Position numbers and translations under genes: made by a program | Source of the DNA: Microcoleus sp. FACHB-1515 | Lineage (GTDB): Bacteria > Cyanobacteriota > Cyanobacteriia > Elainellales > Elainellaceae | Direction of reading: 5' to 3' | NCBI RefSeq assembly: GCF_014696105.1 | Contig: NZ_JACJPO010000077.1 | Coordinates: 23,685 to 87,684, forward strand | Length of the DNA: 64,000 nt | Part shown: piece after piece, positions 1-8,100 of the stretch | Position numbering within the stretch: position 1 is the stretch's first letter | Layout: the number at the start of each line of letters is the position of its first letter | The notes under the pieces: generated by a model | Told to the model about the DNA's origin: nothing | The model's input: the letters and a program-made list of their open reading frames with translations, nothing else | The model's database searches: none

Positions 1-138
1 TAATCGAAATAACTTCCCTGTCAAGCAGCGATCGCCACCTTGATATGCGCTGTAATCCCAGACGATGCTCCAGACACAGATAGCTTATGCAGTTTTTTAT
101 TACCTAAATCAGTGGCTCAGAGGCAAGTTTTCTGTTTC

Positions 139-185
139 TTAGGGTGCAATACAGTAGGAATTTACTCAATCTGTTTGCACCCTAA
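139..185. repeat. Dispersed inverted repeat, copy 1
   Basis: The arms TTAGGGTGCAA (139-149) and TTGCACCCTAA (175-185) are perfectly complementary over 11 bp and are separated by 25 nt. The same arms recur at four other intergenic places in the window, with spacers of 25-26 nt whose sequence is not conserved. Conserved arms with variable spacers suggest a protein-binding pair of half-sites or an RNA hairpin rather than a copied element. Confidence 0.85.
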
Positions 186-272
186 CCCAGAATTACGTAC
201 AGATAGACCATTTTTCTGGGAGCAGCGCTTAGCATACAGAGCTCCAAGCGATCGCGCCTTGAGTCGCCTGTT

Positions 273-323
273 GGTTAGGGTGCAACACCCCACGCTAAAA
301 GCCTGCAAACTTGCACCCTAACC
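273..323. repeat. Dispersed inverted repeat, copy 2
   Basis: The arms GGTTAGGGTGCAA (273-285) and TTGCACCCTAACC (311-323) are a perfect 13-bp inverted repeat with a 25-nt spacer. The spacer is unrelated to that of copy 1, which lies 87 bp upstream. Confidence 0.9.
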
Positions 324-449
324 AGCAAAAAGCAGTCTGAAGTTGTAAACTCTTAGGGAGTAGGAAAGGGAAGAAAGCAGTTGCCTTTTTACCTTCAAGT
401 TGTATCTAGTTTGAGCGACAGCGAGCGAGCCACTGCGAAATGCTAAAAG

Positions 450-1580
450 CTATTTTGAATCTTCGTGTTCTTGAGCTTCTTTGGTCAGCGATCGCTCCTC
501 TAGTCTCTTACGAGTGCGTTCTAGTTCACTCACCAGCAAGTTTTCATCAGGCAACATCGTTTGATATTCTGCCGCCATAATTTTATTGGGAAGGCCATCT
601 AGAGCATAGTGAGCTACCGCTTCATCTTTTTTGTTACACAAAATCAGTCCAACTGGTGGATTCTCATTCGAGTACATCCAATGCTCTCGCGCATAGTTGA
701 GATACAAATGCATTTGACCTGCGTCCGCATGAGTAAACTCGCCCAATTTTAGATCGACAATCACCAAGCAGCGGAGACGGCGGTGGAAAAACAACAAATC
801 AACCCTAAACCATTGTTCACCAATTCGTAGGCGACGTTGCCGTCCCAGAAATGCGAAGTCCGTTCCTAACTCCAGTAAAAAACTTTCGATGTGGCGAATT
901 AACGCCTCTTCAAGCTCGTTTTCTGAATACTCGTCCTTGAGGTCTAGAAACTCCAAAACGAACGGATCGCGGATTTCATGTTCTGGGCGACTTGCATCCT
1001 CAATTTGAGCTTGGCTCCCCTTCTCTAGCATTGCTGCCTTATTGCGAGAGAGCATTGTGCGCTCATAGAATTGAGTTGCAATTTGCCGATTTAACTGCCG
1101 CACCGACCAACCGCTACGTACAGCTTCCATTTCATAAAATGCTCTAGCTCCTGGTGCTTTGACACTGAGCAATTTGACATAATGTGACCAGGGCAGTGGG
1201 AATCTTCCAGACAGTGTCTGGAAAATGTCAGGATCGTCAAACTGTCCTACCAGTGGTTCTGAAATCGTCGGATAGGTTAGATAAAACGATCGCATTTGGA
1301 ACAGGTTGCTGCGCTTGAAACCTCGACCGAAGCGAGTAGACAAATCTTGTGCCAACCGTCCAACAAGCTGCTTGCCATACTCTGCTCGGCTCTCTCCTTG
1401 CTGCTCCAGCTCAACAATGCGTCGTCCGATTTCCCAATAGGTAGCAGTCATCAAAACATTGACCGATCGCGCTGCTGCCCGCCGCGCTGATTCTAGCAGT
1501 TCAGCAACTCCCGCTAGAACGACACCGTACTCGACAGACTCAATTGAAGACAATGAATTTCGTTGCTCATCCTCGGTCAC
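450..1580 (-). CDS. YhcG-type PD-(D/E)XK nuclease (DUF1016)
   Basis: This 376-residue protein matches the YhcG/DUF1016 family, which has an N-terminal helical domain and a C-terminal PD-(D/E)XK nuclease domain. Visible hallmarks are the N-terminal YWEIGRRIVELEQ segment near residue 48, the KRSNLFQMRSFYLTYP segment near residue 90, and the nuclease core FRVDLLFFHRRL followed by LVIVDLK, with the acidic residues near 261 and 275. The family is common on mobile elements and in defence islands; its substrate is not established. The start is a GTG preceded by an AGG-containing stretch and a TATAAATA box. It points away from the Rep gene's promoter side and is probably transcribed alone. Length is normal for the family. 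Confidence 0.88.
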   Translation of the reverse strand: MTEDEQRNSLSSIESVEYGVVLAGVAELLESARRAAARSVNVLMTATYWEIGRRIVELEQQGESRAEYGKQLVGRLAQDLSTRFGRGFKRSNLFQMRSFYLTYPTISEPLVGQFDDPDIFQTLSGRFPLPWSHYVKLLSVKAPGARAFYEMEAVRSGWSVRQLNRQIATQFYERTMLSRNKAAMLEKGSQAQIEDASRPEHEIRDPFVLEFLDLKDEYSENELEEALIRHIESFLLELGTDFAFLGRQRRLRIGEQWFRVDLLFFHRRLRCLVIVDLKLGEFTHADAGQMHLYLNYAREHWMYSNENPPVGLILCNKKDEAVAHYALDGLPNKIMAAEYQTMLPDENLLVSELERTRKRLEERSLTKEAQEHEDSK

Positions 1581-1773
1581 AACCTATTTATACCTCAACA
1601 CTACCTTGTCTTCTAGCGTCAGGAAATTACTTGACACCTTGCTACCTCGCTTCACCCCAACAATTTATTGAAGAAATTGAAACTGACCTAATTTTCATCA
1701 GTTATCCTATAGGCAATCTGACGAAGCAACACGAATAGCAAGAATCTTTCCCTATCCTCATTATTCCATCAAT

Positions 1774-2865
1774 TCAATTGAGATTTGATTTTAGCTTTTC
1801 AGAGTTGATTTGAAATTGAATATTGGGTGTCTTCCTTTTACCGGGTAGCTCTTTAGCGCCAAGAATGTAGCCTTCCTGCTGTAACTCCTCGACTGTGCGC
1901 CAAAATATTTGATTGTTTCGTGAGGAGTTGCTGCCGAACAAATCAAGGTTTTTGAATAAATATTGCTTAGAAATCGTTAGATACTGTCCATCTTGGGGAG
2001 AATCCCATTTCAGTCGGCTTGCTAGATAAACAAGCAGCTTAGTCCTGTAGTCGTTCTTGGTATTGCTACCAAGTTTTTGAGCAATATCGACATCTCCAGC
2101 AAACAGGACATAATCGCCTGTGCGACTGGGGCCTTCAAAAAACTCTAACGACACTGTGTATGAATCAGCCAGTTCATAAGTGTAATCAGCCGCTTTTGCT
2201 AAATCAAAATCGCGAGAGAGGTTTTCTATCTTGTAACTTTTAATCCGAAGAATACTCTTAATAATGACTTCTGCCCCGATTTTATTTCCCTCCCTCAAAG
2301 ACTTGGCAAGAACTAGCTCAACTCGATGAAGTGCTACGAGGTCACGGTTGAGTTGCGATCGCATCTTGGCGTGAAAACTGCCTCCTTTGCTGCGCGAGTA
2401 GCCGAGGTTTTCCAGCAAGTCATTGGAGCGAAAAGTCACGATCGGACCATTATTCTGCTCGGCTGCTAGCTTATAGAGATACAGTACAATTCCAACCTGA
2501 CGAGGATTTAAGAAGGTCAGCAGTGCCATGAACAGGCGCTGAATCTTACGGTCTTGAATCTTTTCAAGTCCCTTACCGATCCCTTGAGCGGCTAAAGTTT
2601 CAAGGTCAAGGCTGTCATACTGCTGCTTTAATTCTTCCCATTCATCTGTTGTCAGGTCTTCGAGCGGAACCCGCCTTGTCACTGCAACTTCGCCAACATC
2701 TGCGGTATCTGCCTCAACCCGCATCTCCAGATAGTAGCCATCTCCGTCTGAGCGCAAGATCGGTAAATGGACATCGGGATTATTAACGGAGGCTCCGGCT
2801 CTGGGCAGCACCATCAAAAGCTGCCCATCTACCGGAAAATTTAAGCTACTTTTACTGGCAGTCAT
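1774..2865 (-). CDS. Plasmid replication initiator (Rep-like)
   Basis: This 363-residue protein is assigned as the replication initiator mainly from context: ten 17-bp iterons lie directly upstream of its start. It has no signal peptide or membrane segment. Residues about 95-215 (RKIQRLFMALLTFLNPRQVG, FRSNDLLENLGYSRSKGG, MRSQLNRDL) look like a winged-helix DNA-binding unit. A second similar block lies around 265-350 (TKLLVYLASRLKW, LTISKQYLFKNLDLFG, FWRTVEELQQEGYI). Two winged helices is the Rep_3/RepB plan. Initiators of this kind bind the iterons to open the origin and often repress their own promoter. I cannot name a subfamily. The ATG at 2865 is used; the gene is probably autoregulated from the iteron region. 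Confidence 0.78.
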   Translation of the reverse strand: MTASKSSLNFPVDGQLLMVLPRAGASVNNPDVHLPILRSDGDGYYLEMRVEADTADVGEVAVTRRVPLEDLTTDEWEELKQQYDSLDLETLAAQGIGKGLEKIQDRKIQRLFMALLTFLNPRQVGIVLYLYKLAAEQNNGPIVTFRSNDLLENLGYSRSKGGSFHAKMRSQLNRDLVALHRVELVLAKSLREGNKIGAEVIIKSILRIKSYKIENLSRDFDLAKAADYTYELADSYTVSLEFFEGPSRTGDYVLFAGDVDIAQKLGSNTKNDYRTKLLVYLASRLKWDSPQDGQYLTISKQYLFKNLDLFGSNSSRNNQIFWRTVEELQQEGYILGAKELPGKRKTPNIQFQINSEKLKSNLN

Positions 2866-2949
2866 AGAATCACAAAGCTGAGCAATGGACGAATTCTACT
2901 AGATGTATTGGATTTTTGATCTCGTACACCCTACCAATAGCTCTGTTGT

Positions 2950-3261
2950 TCTATCACTCCCACGTATGTTTTTATATCTAACCTCTATCAATCCCGCGTA
3001 CAAATTGCTCTATCACTCTCACGTATGGCTTTGTACCCGTTCTATCACTCCGACGTACAAATCGCTCTATCACTCCCACGTCAAGATGAGAAAGATGCTC
3101 ACAGCATAATCCTTCAAGAATAAGGATTAAACTCCTTGTTCTATCACTCCGACGTACAAGTCGCTCTATCACTCCGAAGGATAGTTGATTTCTGTTCTAT
3201 CACTCCGACGTACAAATCGCTCTATCACTCCTGAGTATATCTGTTCTATCACTCCCGCGTA
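2950..3261. repeat. Iteron array (ten 17-bp direct repeats), candidate replication origin
   Basis: Ten direct repeats of consensus TCTATCACTCCNACGTA start at 2950, 2984, 3009, 3041, 3066, 3140, 3165, 3196, 3221 and 3245. Start-to-start spacing is mostly 24-25 or 31-34 bp, about two or three helical turns, so the bound proteins would lie on one DNA face. A longer gap at 3083-3139 divides the array into two groups of five. Copies with changes (2984, 3165, 3221) differ mainly in the last six bases. The array lies directly upstream of the Rep-like gene, as in iteron plasmids. Apparent reading frames through it are artefacts of the repeats. Confidence 0.92.
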
Positions 3262-3403
3262 ATCCTCTTCAATTAAGAGTTTCGGCCAGTTTTACTGTAA
3301 ATCTTTAGGTGTTTAATAGAGTGCATTAGCGCTTAGTTCTTCAGTTCTAAGCATCAATACATTCCTAGTCCCACTCGTTTTACAACTTGGAGGTTACAAC
3401 ACA

Positions 3404-3484
3404 ATGACGCAATGGCTGCTCGAAAGCCAGCGCTTAGACAAGTTCTATTTCAAAAAGCCTGCAACATTGACCCACAATAGCTAA
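3404..3484 (+). CDS. 26-aa leader-like peptide
   Basis: A 26-codon frame starts with ATG at 3404, with GGAGG at 3389-3393 as a strong ribosome binding site ten bases upstream. It encodes MTQWLLESQRLDKFYF followed by ten more residues. A rho-independent terminator lies about 60 nt beyond its stop. It sits between the iterons and the primase-like gene. A strong ribosome binding site, a short frame and a terminator ahead of a replication gene suggest a leader or small regulatory transcript, but no function is recognised and it could be chance. Confidence 0.4.
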   Translation: MTQWLLESQRLDKFYFKKPATLTHNS

Positions 3485-3520
3485 GAAACCGGAACAGAGC
3501 CTCGCCAAAGTCTCAATCGT

Positions 3521-3574
3521 CCCGGCTTCCTAGCCTTGAGTTGAAGAAACGCCTATCTCTTCAACCGGGTTTTT
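3521..3574 (+). terminator. Rho-independent terminator after the leader ORF
   Basis: The stem GTTGAAGA (3540-3547) pairs with TCTTCAAC (3558-3565) and is followed by GGG and five T (3570-3574). An outer pairing CCCGG (3521-3525) with CCGGG (3565-3569) could extend it. It would end a plus-strand transcript coming from the origin side before the primase-like gene. Confidence 0.65.
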
Positions 3575-3615
3575 GTGTATCTGCATGATAGCAGTCCCCA
3601 AGGATTTGTCACACA

Positions 3616-3650
3616 AAATTGTCAGGGTCTAGCCAGCCCTGGCACAATTT
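3616..3650 (+). promoter_or_regulatory. Hairpin in the leader of the primase-like gene
   Basis: AAATTGTCAGGG pairs with CCCTGGCACAATTT with one small bulge, giving a long hairpin about 115 nt before the primase-like start. A second hairpin, CAGCC-TTCG-GGCTG, with a stable UUCG loop follows near 3681-3694. Together they suggest a structured leader or a small RNA, although no known riboswitch class is recognised. Confidence 0.45.
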
Positions 3651-3764
3651 GCTTTAGTTGAGCTAAAGCTGTAGTGTGACAGCCTTCGGGCTGTTAGGTT
3701 GTCGTATTGAACTTGTGTAAGCAGGGGTTATCTGAACCGGTTCCATTATCCAAATGGAGCCGAT

Positions 3765-5465
3765 ATGGATATTGCCGACCCACCAATCAAATTTCAATAT
3801 ATCCACGAATGGGACGACAGCTTCTTAGCTCTCTTCCCGCATCGCTTCGACTACATCTGGGCAAAGCACCCAGAGTCAGGTGCAGCAGTTGAGTGGAAAA
3901 CTGAGAGTCGTCATCTCTTAAGCGATCGCCTGATCCGACAAGGTGCTTACCTCTACGGGGTTCGCTTTGCCACGAAAACAAACTACTGCCTCCTCGACAT
4001 TGACACGGGCAGCCCCTACCACCCCAGCCGCGATCCGTTTGCAATTTCTCGAATCACTGCTGCCCTCGAACCACTCGGACTAGTTCGACATCTTGCCTGC
4101 ACTTCGAGCTACAGCGGCGGCCTGCACGTCTACTTTCCATTCCAGCAGGCTCAAAGCTCTTGGCAGTTAGCGATCGCCCTAGCGTGCCTACTCGAAAACG
4201 CCGGGTTCAAACTCAAACCCGGACAACTCGAAGTTTTTCCAAACCCAAAACCGTTTTCAGCAGACGGCAGTTTCAGCTTATTCAATGCTCACCGACTACC
4301 CCTACAAATCGGGTCGTATTTGCTCGATCGAGAATATCAGCCAGTCTGGAGTGACACTAACCAGTTTGTAAGCCAATGGCAGCTTACCCAAACTCACAAC
4401 GATGTTGAAAGTAAAACACTCAAACAGATTCTCAAGCAAGCAAAGCGACAGCACTTCGGCATTTCAGGCAAAGCCGAAAAGTTCCTCAACGACTTGAACG
4501 CTGAAATTGAGTTGGGTTGGACTGGGTATGGACAAAGCAATCGACTACTCGGACGGATCACAATGCGATCGTTCATTTTTCACCACGTCCTCTCCGGCGG
4601 TGAACCACTAGTTGGACAAACACTGGTCAAAGAAATTGTTGAAACGGCTCGATCGCTTCCTGGCTACCAAGAGTGGTGTCGCCATCAGCATGAGATCGAA
4701 CACCGCGCTGAAGAATGGACGCGCTGCATCGAAAGTAGCCACTACTACCACTACGGCGATCCCCAAGGAAAATTAAAAGCGAAAGCAGATCCAGAACTTA
4801 AAGCAGCGATCGAGCAGGCCCCCAGTTGGAATCAACAGCAATCCACAGCAGCACGAGAACGGATTCGAGCAGCGATCGCAGACCTGCTAGACAAGAACAC
4901 ACTTCCCAGTAAAGCAACGGCACGCTTTCGATCGCTCCTCACCTATGGCATTGGTGGTGCTTCACTCTACCGTCACCGTGACTTGTGGCATCCCAACCAT
5001 CTTAGCGAGGTAGAACCAGCTTCAAATAACTTTCAAACACCCCCAAGCTTATTTTTAGAGGTAGGCGGTGATGCTTTGCCAGGTCAAGGTTCTAGCGATC
5101 GAGCATCACAATCTCAGGATTCATCAGCAGGTAATTCATCTGGCGATTGCAGCGATGCCAATCTTGCCTCAGATTCGCTGCAATCCAATTCTTATATTCA
5201 GTCACCCCTATTTGACGTGCAAACCTGGCAAGCGGTGCATCAACAGGCCGATCGAGATGCGCAAAGGCAGCGACAACACCTCAAACGACAGGCATCCCAG
5301 ATAAAGCAGATGGCAAGAATGCAGCAGTTTCTAAATTCTGGTGACCCGATTCTGGTTGCTGAGGCAATGGCCTGGGCAGCAATTAATCCAGGCATCCTCG
5401 ACTTTGCTCAGCTTTCCTTGTTTTGGGGAGGAGTGCTCGGATTGAGCAGTGAGGGCAATCCCTAA
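3765..5465 (+). CDS. AEP-superfamily primase-like protein, copy 1
   Basis: This 566-residue protein has the motif order of archaeo-eukaryotic primase/prim-pol enzymes. Motif I is LLDIDTG (DxD) near residue 85, motif II is SGGLHVYFPF (the GxH) near 125, and motif III is LEVFPNP near 160, followed by the RLPLQIGSYLLD segment. Such enzymes make primers or replicate DNA for plasmids and phages. Residues about 220-400 form a conserved helical domain. The last 150 residues are low in complexity and rich in Gln, and no helicase domain is fused. The start ATG has GGAG eight bases upstream. A paralogue in opposite orientation lies at 9662-11557, sharing runs such as TESRHLLSDRLI and NPKPFS. Position beside Rep and iterons suggests a role in plasmid replication. 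Confidence 0.75.
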   Translation: MDIADPPIKFQYIHEWDDSFLALFPHRFDYIWAKHPESGAAVEWKTESRHLLSDRLIRQGAYLYGVRFATKTNYCLLDIDTGSPYHPSRDPFAISRITAALEPLGLVRHLACTSSYSGGLHVYFPFQQAQSSWQLAIALACLLENAGFKLKPGQLEVFPNPKPFSADGSFSLFNAHRLPLQIGSYLLDREYQPVWSDTNQFVSQWQLTQTHNDVESKTLKQILKQAKRQHFGISGKAEKFLNDLNAEIELGWTGYGQSNRLLGRITMRSFIFHHVLSGGEPLVGQTLVKEIVETARSLPGYQEWCRHQHEIEHRAEEWTRCIESSHYYHYGDPQGKLKAKADPELKAAIEQAPSWNQQQSTAARERIRAAIADLLDKNTLPSKATARFRSLLTYGIGGASLYRHRDLWHPNHLSEVEPASNNFQTPPSLFLEVGGDALPGQGSSDRASQSQDSSAGNSSGDCSDANLASDSLQSNSYIQSPLFDVQTWQAVHQQADRDAQRQRQHLKRQASQIKQMARMQQFLNSGDPILVAEAMAWAAINPGILDFAQLSLFWGGVLGLSSEGNP

Positions 5466-5486
5466 GTGGTGGGGTCGCGATCGATT

Positions 5487-5541
5487 GTGGTTAGGGTGCA
5501 AACGGTCGGCTAGTTATGGTTCGATTTTGCACCCTAACCAC
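5487..5541. repeat. Dispersed inverted repeat, copy 3
   Basis: The arms GTGGTTAGGGTGCAA (5487-5501) and TTGCACCCTAACCAC (5527-5541) are perfect over 15 bp, and 16 if the next A/T pair is counted. The spacer is 25 nt. This copy lies 21 bp after the primase-like stop codon and about 100 bp before the signal peptidase start, so it could act as a terminator of one or an operator of the other. No T-run follows either arm. Confidence 0.92.
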
Positions 5542-5643
5542 TTTACAAAGTCAGTTGCACTGTGACGATCGTTGGAGTCACAGCGTCATTGCAATGCGAT
5601 AGCCGCGCTCTAGCTTGACGATGCTGAGAAATAGTTGAAATCG

Positions 5644-6243
5644 ATGTCCTTACCTTTGCGCCGTTCAACTCGGTCATCTACCCAGTCTTCTCGATCGAAA
5701 CTGCTGCGCTGCTGGCATGAGCCGCTGACGATGACAGTGGGTGGCTTATTAATCGCAATGGGTGTGAGAAGTGCGATCGCTTCCCCGGTCTACATTCCCT
5801 CCGAGTCAATGCAGCCCACGCTCGCTGTGAACGACACCCTGTTAACTGAGAAGTTGTCCTATCACTTTCATGCGCCCGTGCGGGGTGACATTGTGGTTTT
5901 CGCCGCTCCCACCCAAACGCTGGCGGCCTGTCACGTTGCACCTGGAACTCGAATTGATTTGATCAAGCGGGTCGTAGCTGTGGCAGGCGATCACGTGGCA
6001 ATTTCGTCTGGGCAGATTTTCGTGAACGGCCAGCCGCTGAAGGAACCGTATGTGCAGGCGCAACCAAACTATGAGATGACAGCTAGCACCGTTCCACCCC
6101 AGAGCGTTTTTGTGCTTGGCGACAACCGTAATAATAGCTGCGATAGCCATATTTGGGGCGCTTTGCCCGTGCAGGCGATCGAGGGTCGAGCCATCTTGCG
6201 ATTTTGGCCGCCTGCTCGAATCGGGCTGCTATCGCAGCGGTAG
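5644..6243 (+). CDS. lepB: Signal peptidase I
   Basis: This 199-residue membrane serine peptidase removes signal peptides from exported proteins. It has one N-terminal membrane segment (about residues 30-48), the catalytic serine box IPSESMQPTL (Ser55), the lysine box IKRVVAVAGD (Lys108), and the C-terminal GDNRNNSCDSHIWG box. All family boxes are intact. The ATG at 5644 was chosen over an upstream TTG because the extra three residues add nothing conserved. A plasmid copy is often dedicated to transfer-pilus maturation; the VirB2-like pilin at 25078-25656 has a matching AHA site, but that link is inference. A dispersed inverted repeat lies about 100 bp upstream. Confidence 0.93.
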   Translation: MSLPLRRSTRSSTQSSRSKLLRCWHEPLTMTVGGLLIAMGVRSAIASPVYIPSESMQPTLAVNDTLLTEKLSYHFHAPVRGDIVVFAAPTQTLAACHVAPGTRIDLIKRVVAVAGDHVAISSGQIFVNGQPLKEPYVQAQPNYEMTASTVPPQSVFVLGDNRNNSCDSHIWGALPVQAIEGRAILRFWPPARIGLLSQR

Positions 6244-6332
6244 CGATCGACGAGGTAACCTTAAGGAGACAAAATTGACGAATAATTGTTGTAGTATGAC
6301 TGTACGCTTTGCTCAGTCTTGGAGAAGTAGCG

Positions 6333-6785
6333 ATGCGGCTACAACAATTGAAGCAGCAGGTTTATGAAGACTGGGAGCGCCGCTGCTGGTACAATGGCGC
6401 AGTTATTCAGCCGGAATTGTTCAAGCTTGAGGTTCGCACCTTTGGCGATCTGCGCTGTAGGTCAACCTGGGTTCGCGCCCTTTGCCGTTTCCATGCGCTC
6501 AATGTTTGGGAAGGCTGTATGGACTCGTGGACGCTGATCACCTTGCACTTCAATTTTCAGTCAGGTTGCTGGAATTATGAGTTTCGGCAGCAAATTCTCG
6601 ATGAATTTCTGACGATTCCAGGCGCATTCGATGCGCTCAAAGTTGGATTTGAGCAGCTATTTGACTCAGATATCAAGTTCACAACCCAAGAGAAGGAGGC
6701 AGGCTATGGGCTTCTTGCAATGGTGGGTCAACAATCAGGAAGAACCGGAGGAACAACAGCTCTCACTGGATCTGAACGGCCATAG
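6333..6785 (+). CDS. Hypothetical protein, 150 aa
   Basis: I do not recognise a family. The ATG at 6333 is favoured by GGAG at 6321-6324. The protein is rich in Trp, Phe and Cys (for example DWERRCWYNG near the start and WVRALCRFHALNVWEGCMDSW in the middle), with no signal peptide and no clear membrane segment, so it is probably a compact soluble domain. Its 3' end overlaps the next gene by 80 bp in another frame, which suggests translational coupling. It follows the signal peptidase by about 90 bp and may share its transcript. Confidence 0.6.
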   Translation: MRLQQLKQQVYEDWERRCWYNGAVIQPELFKLEVRTFGDLRCRSTWVRALCRFHALNVWEGCMDSWTLITLHFNFQSGCWNYEFRQQILDEFLTIPGAFDALKVGFEQLFDSDIKFTTQEKEAGYGLLAMVGQQSGRTGGTTALTGSERP

Positions 6786-7149
6786 TTCTGATGCTGAAAT
6801 TGAACGGCATGAGCGAGTTGATGGAGCGGTTGTTAACAAAGATTTTCGCAAAGCGATCGAGCATCAAGGCGGAGACGATCGCGCTCAAATCGATAGCGCC
6901 ACTGCCATGAGCAACGAGCTATTTGATGTCAGTCCCGCGCAGCTTTATCGAGCAACAGGTGGCAGAGCGTTCGATCGATCAACCTTACCCAAAGATGCTC
7001 AAAAAGCGTTTATTGTCGGTGAAACGATCGCCACTTACGATCTCAACGGTCAAGAGATTCAAGATACATCCCAACGAGAAATCAACAATAAAATAACAGA
7101 CACGGTTCGAGAGTCGGGGAAAAAAGCGAGGGAATTCTTTCCCTGGTAG
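6706..7149 (+). CDS. Hypothetical protein, 147 aa
   Basis: The start at 6706 is set by a strong AAGGAGG ribosome binding site six to seven bases upstream, inside the end of the preceding gene. The protein begins MGFLQWWVNNQEEPEEQQ, an acidic head, and ends in a basic and aromatic tail (KKAREFFPW). The middle holds VSPAQLYRATGGRAFDRSTLP. I cannot name the family. There is no membrane segment. Overlap with the upstream gene suggests the two products are made together. Confidence 0.65.
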   Translation: MGFLQWWVNNQEEPEEQQLSLDLNGHSSDAEIERHERVDGAVVNKDFRKAIEHQGGDDRAQIDSATAMSNELFDVSPAQLYRATGGRAFDRSTLPKDAQKAFIVGETIATYDLNGQEIQDTSQREINNKITDTVRESGKKAREFFPW

Positions 7150-7361
7150 CCTTGAAAGAAAGCTTGCTAATTACGCTTATCTGCAAGGAGAATCCTACTT
7201 GGAAGCAGAGCGATTAAGATAACACGTGTGCCGTTTGCTCTTGAGAGGCTAGCCGCACTACCAGCCAAAACCACATCATGTTCAAGACTGCATCTACAAG
7301 TGATTGTGCCTTAATTGGTAATATTTTCTAAACCCAATTAAGAAGTCTGTAGCCTCTGTTC

Positions 7362-7709
7362 ATGATTTGTATTATCGCCAAACCTGCAACCCCTGCTGAG
7401 ATGTATCGAATGTCAAGAATGTTCGGAAACTACATTAAACTGGCAGTGGATGTGGAACGTAGTATTCTAGCAGGAGGTGGTGAATCCCACGCTGAATGTG
7501 AAGCGGTTTTACTAAGCGTTGACAGTATGCAGCAAAATATTTGGGGTGCTGGGCTTAATTTGAAGACCCATCAAATAGAATACGACTCGATCATTAATAT
7601 TCGTCCGAGCCAAGGCAATCGCTCAATGGTGATTCAAGATGCTAGCATTCGATCGAGAATTAATGAAATTATCAATCAGTTGATTGGAGAGTATCATGCA
7701 GACAGTTAA
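7362..7709 (+). CDS. DUF5674 family protein
   Basis: This 115-residue protein matches the DUF5674 pattern: an N-terminal MICIIAKPATPAEM segment, IKLAVDVERSILAGGGESHAECE in the middle, and SIINIRPSQGNRSMVIQD towards the end. The function is unknown; DUF5674 proteins are small and often paired with another short gene. Here the partner starts before this stop codon (14-bp overlap). It is preceded by 212 bp without a gene, so it probably has its own promoter. Confidence 0.75.
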   Translation: MICIIAKPATPAEMYRMSRMFGNYIKLAVDVERSILAGGGESHAECEAVLLSVDSMQQNIWGAGLNLKTHQIEYDSIINIRPSQGNRSMVIQDASIRSRINEIINQLIGEYHADS

Positions 7710-8064
7710 ACCAGAATGGGCACCCTTGCAGGCTCAGTTTACTTCACTTACCCTCGATACTCGTATCTTACAGATCGCCAGCGAACTCCAAGCTTTGCAA
7801 AATGAGGTAGAGGTTGGGTACACGGTTACGCCCAGTGATGCTCAAGATTCGTGTAATTCAATACTTCGTAAAATTGAGCGCTATGTTGAGTGGACTGTAC
7901 CTGAATTGCTGCCAAGTCGGGCTGAAGACGCAGAAATTTTGGTTAATGTCGCTCGCTTTGCAGCGCGGCTATTGATTCAGGAAAAGGCTTGGAACAATAG
8001 CCGCGTCGTAATAGAAGTAGAACAATGGATCGAACAGCTTCAAATCTTACTAAATCACGTCTAA
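7696..8064 (+). CDS. Small partner of the DUF5674 gene
   Basis: This 122-residue, mainly helical, acidic protein has no recognised family. The ATG at 7696 has GGAGA upstream, inside the end of the DUF5674 gene, so translation is probably coupled. The two-gene arrangement with 14-bp overlap resembles a toxin-antitoxin layout, but no known toxin fold is visible. The next gene downstream is convergent. Confidence 0.6.
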   Translation: MQTVKPEWAPLQAQFTSLTLDTRILQIASELQALQNEVEVGYTVTPSDAQDSCNSILRKIERYVEWTVPELLPSRAEDAEILVNVARFAARLLIQEKAWNNSRVVIEVEQWIEQLQILLNHV

Positions 8065-8100
8065 GAAGCATCTCTGCTCCAGAAACAGACTTTGAAGATA

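Larger units (their letters stand above)
1..449. other. Intergenic stretch with two inverted repeats
   Basis: No convincing gene is seen in this stretch. A 93-codon open frame at 40-321 has no ribosome binding site, resembles no family I know, and is built partly from the inverted-repeat arms. The stretch holds two copies of the dispersed inverted repeat described separately (139-185 and 273-323). It lies downstream of the minus-strand YhcG-type gene that ends at 450. Confidence 0.6.

Noticed and set aside
40..321. 93-codon plus-strand frame
   Set aside because: It is formed partly from the inverted-repeat arms, has no ribosome binding site and matches no family.
2903..3172. Open frames on both strands across the iterons
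   Set aside because: The repeated residues simply translate the 17-bp DNA repeats; no start site is supported.
2950..3261. Short regular repeats that could suggest a CRISPR array
   Set aside because: Repeats are 17 bp with spacers of only 7-17 bp (one of 57), no Cas genes occur, and the array sits at a Rep gene; it is an iteron origin.
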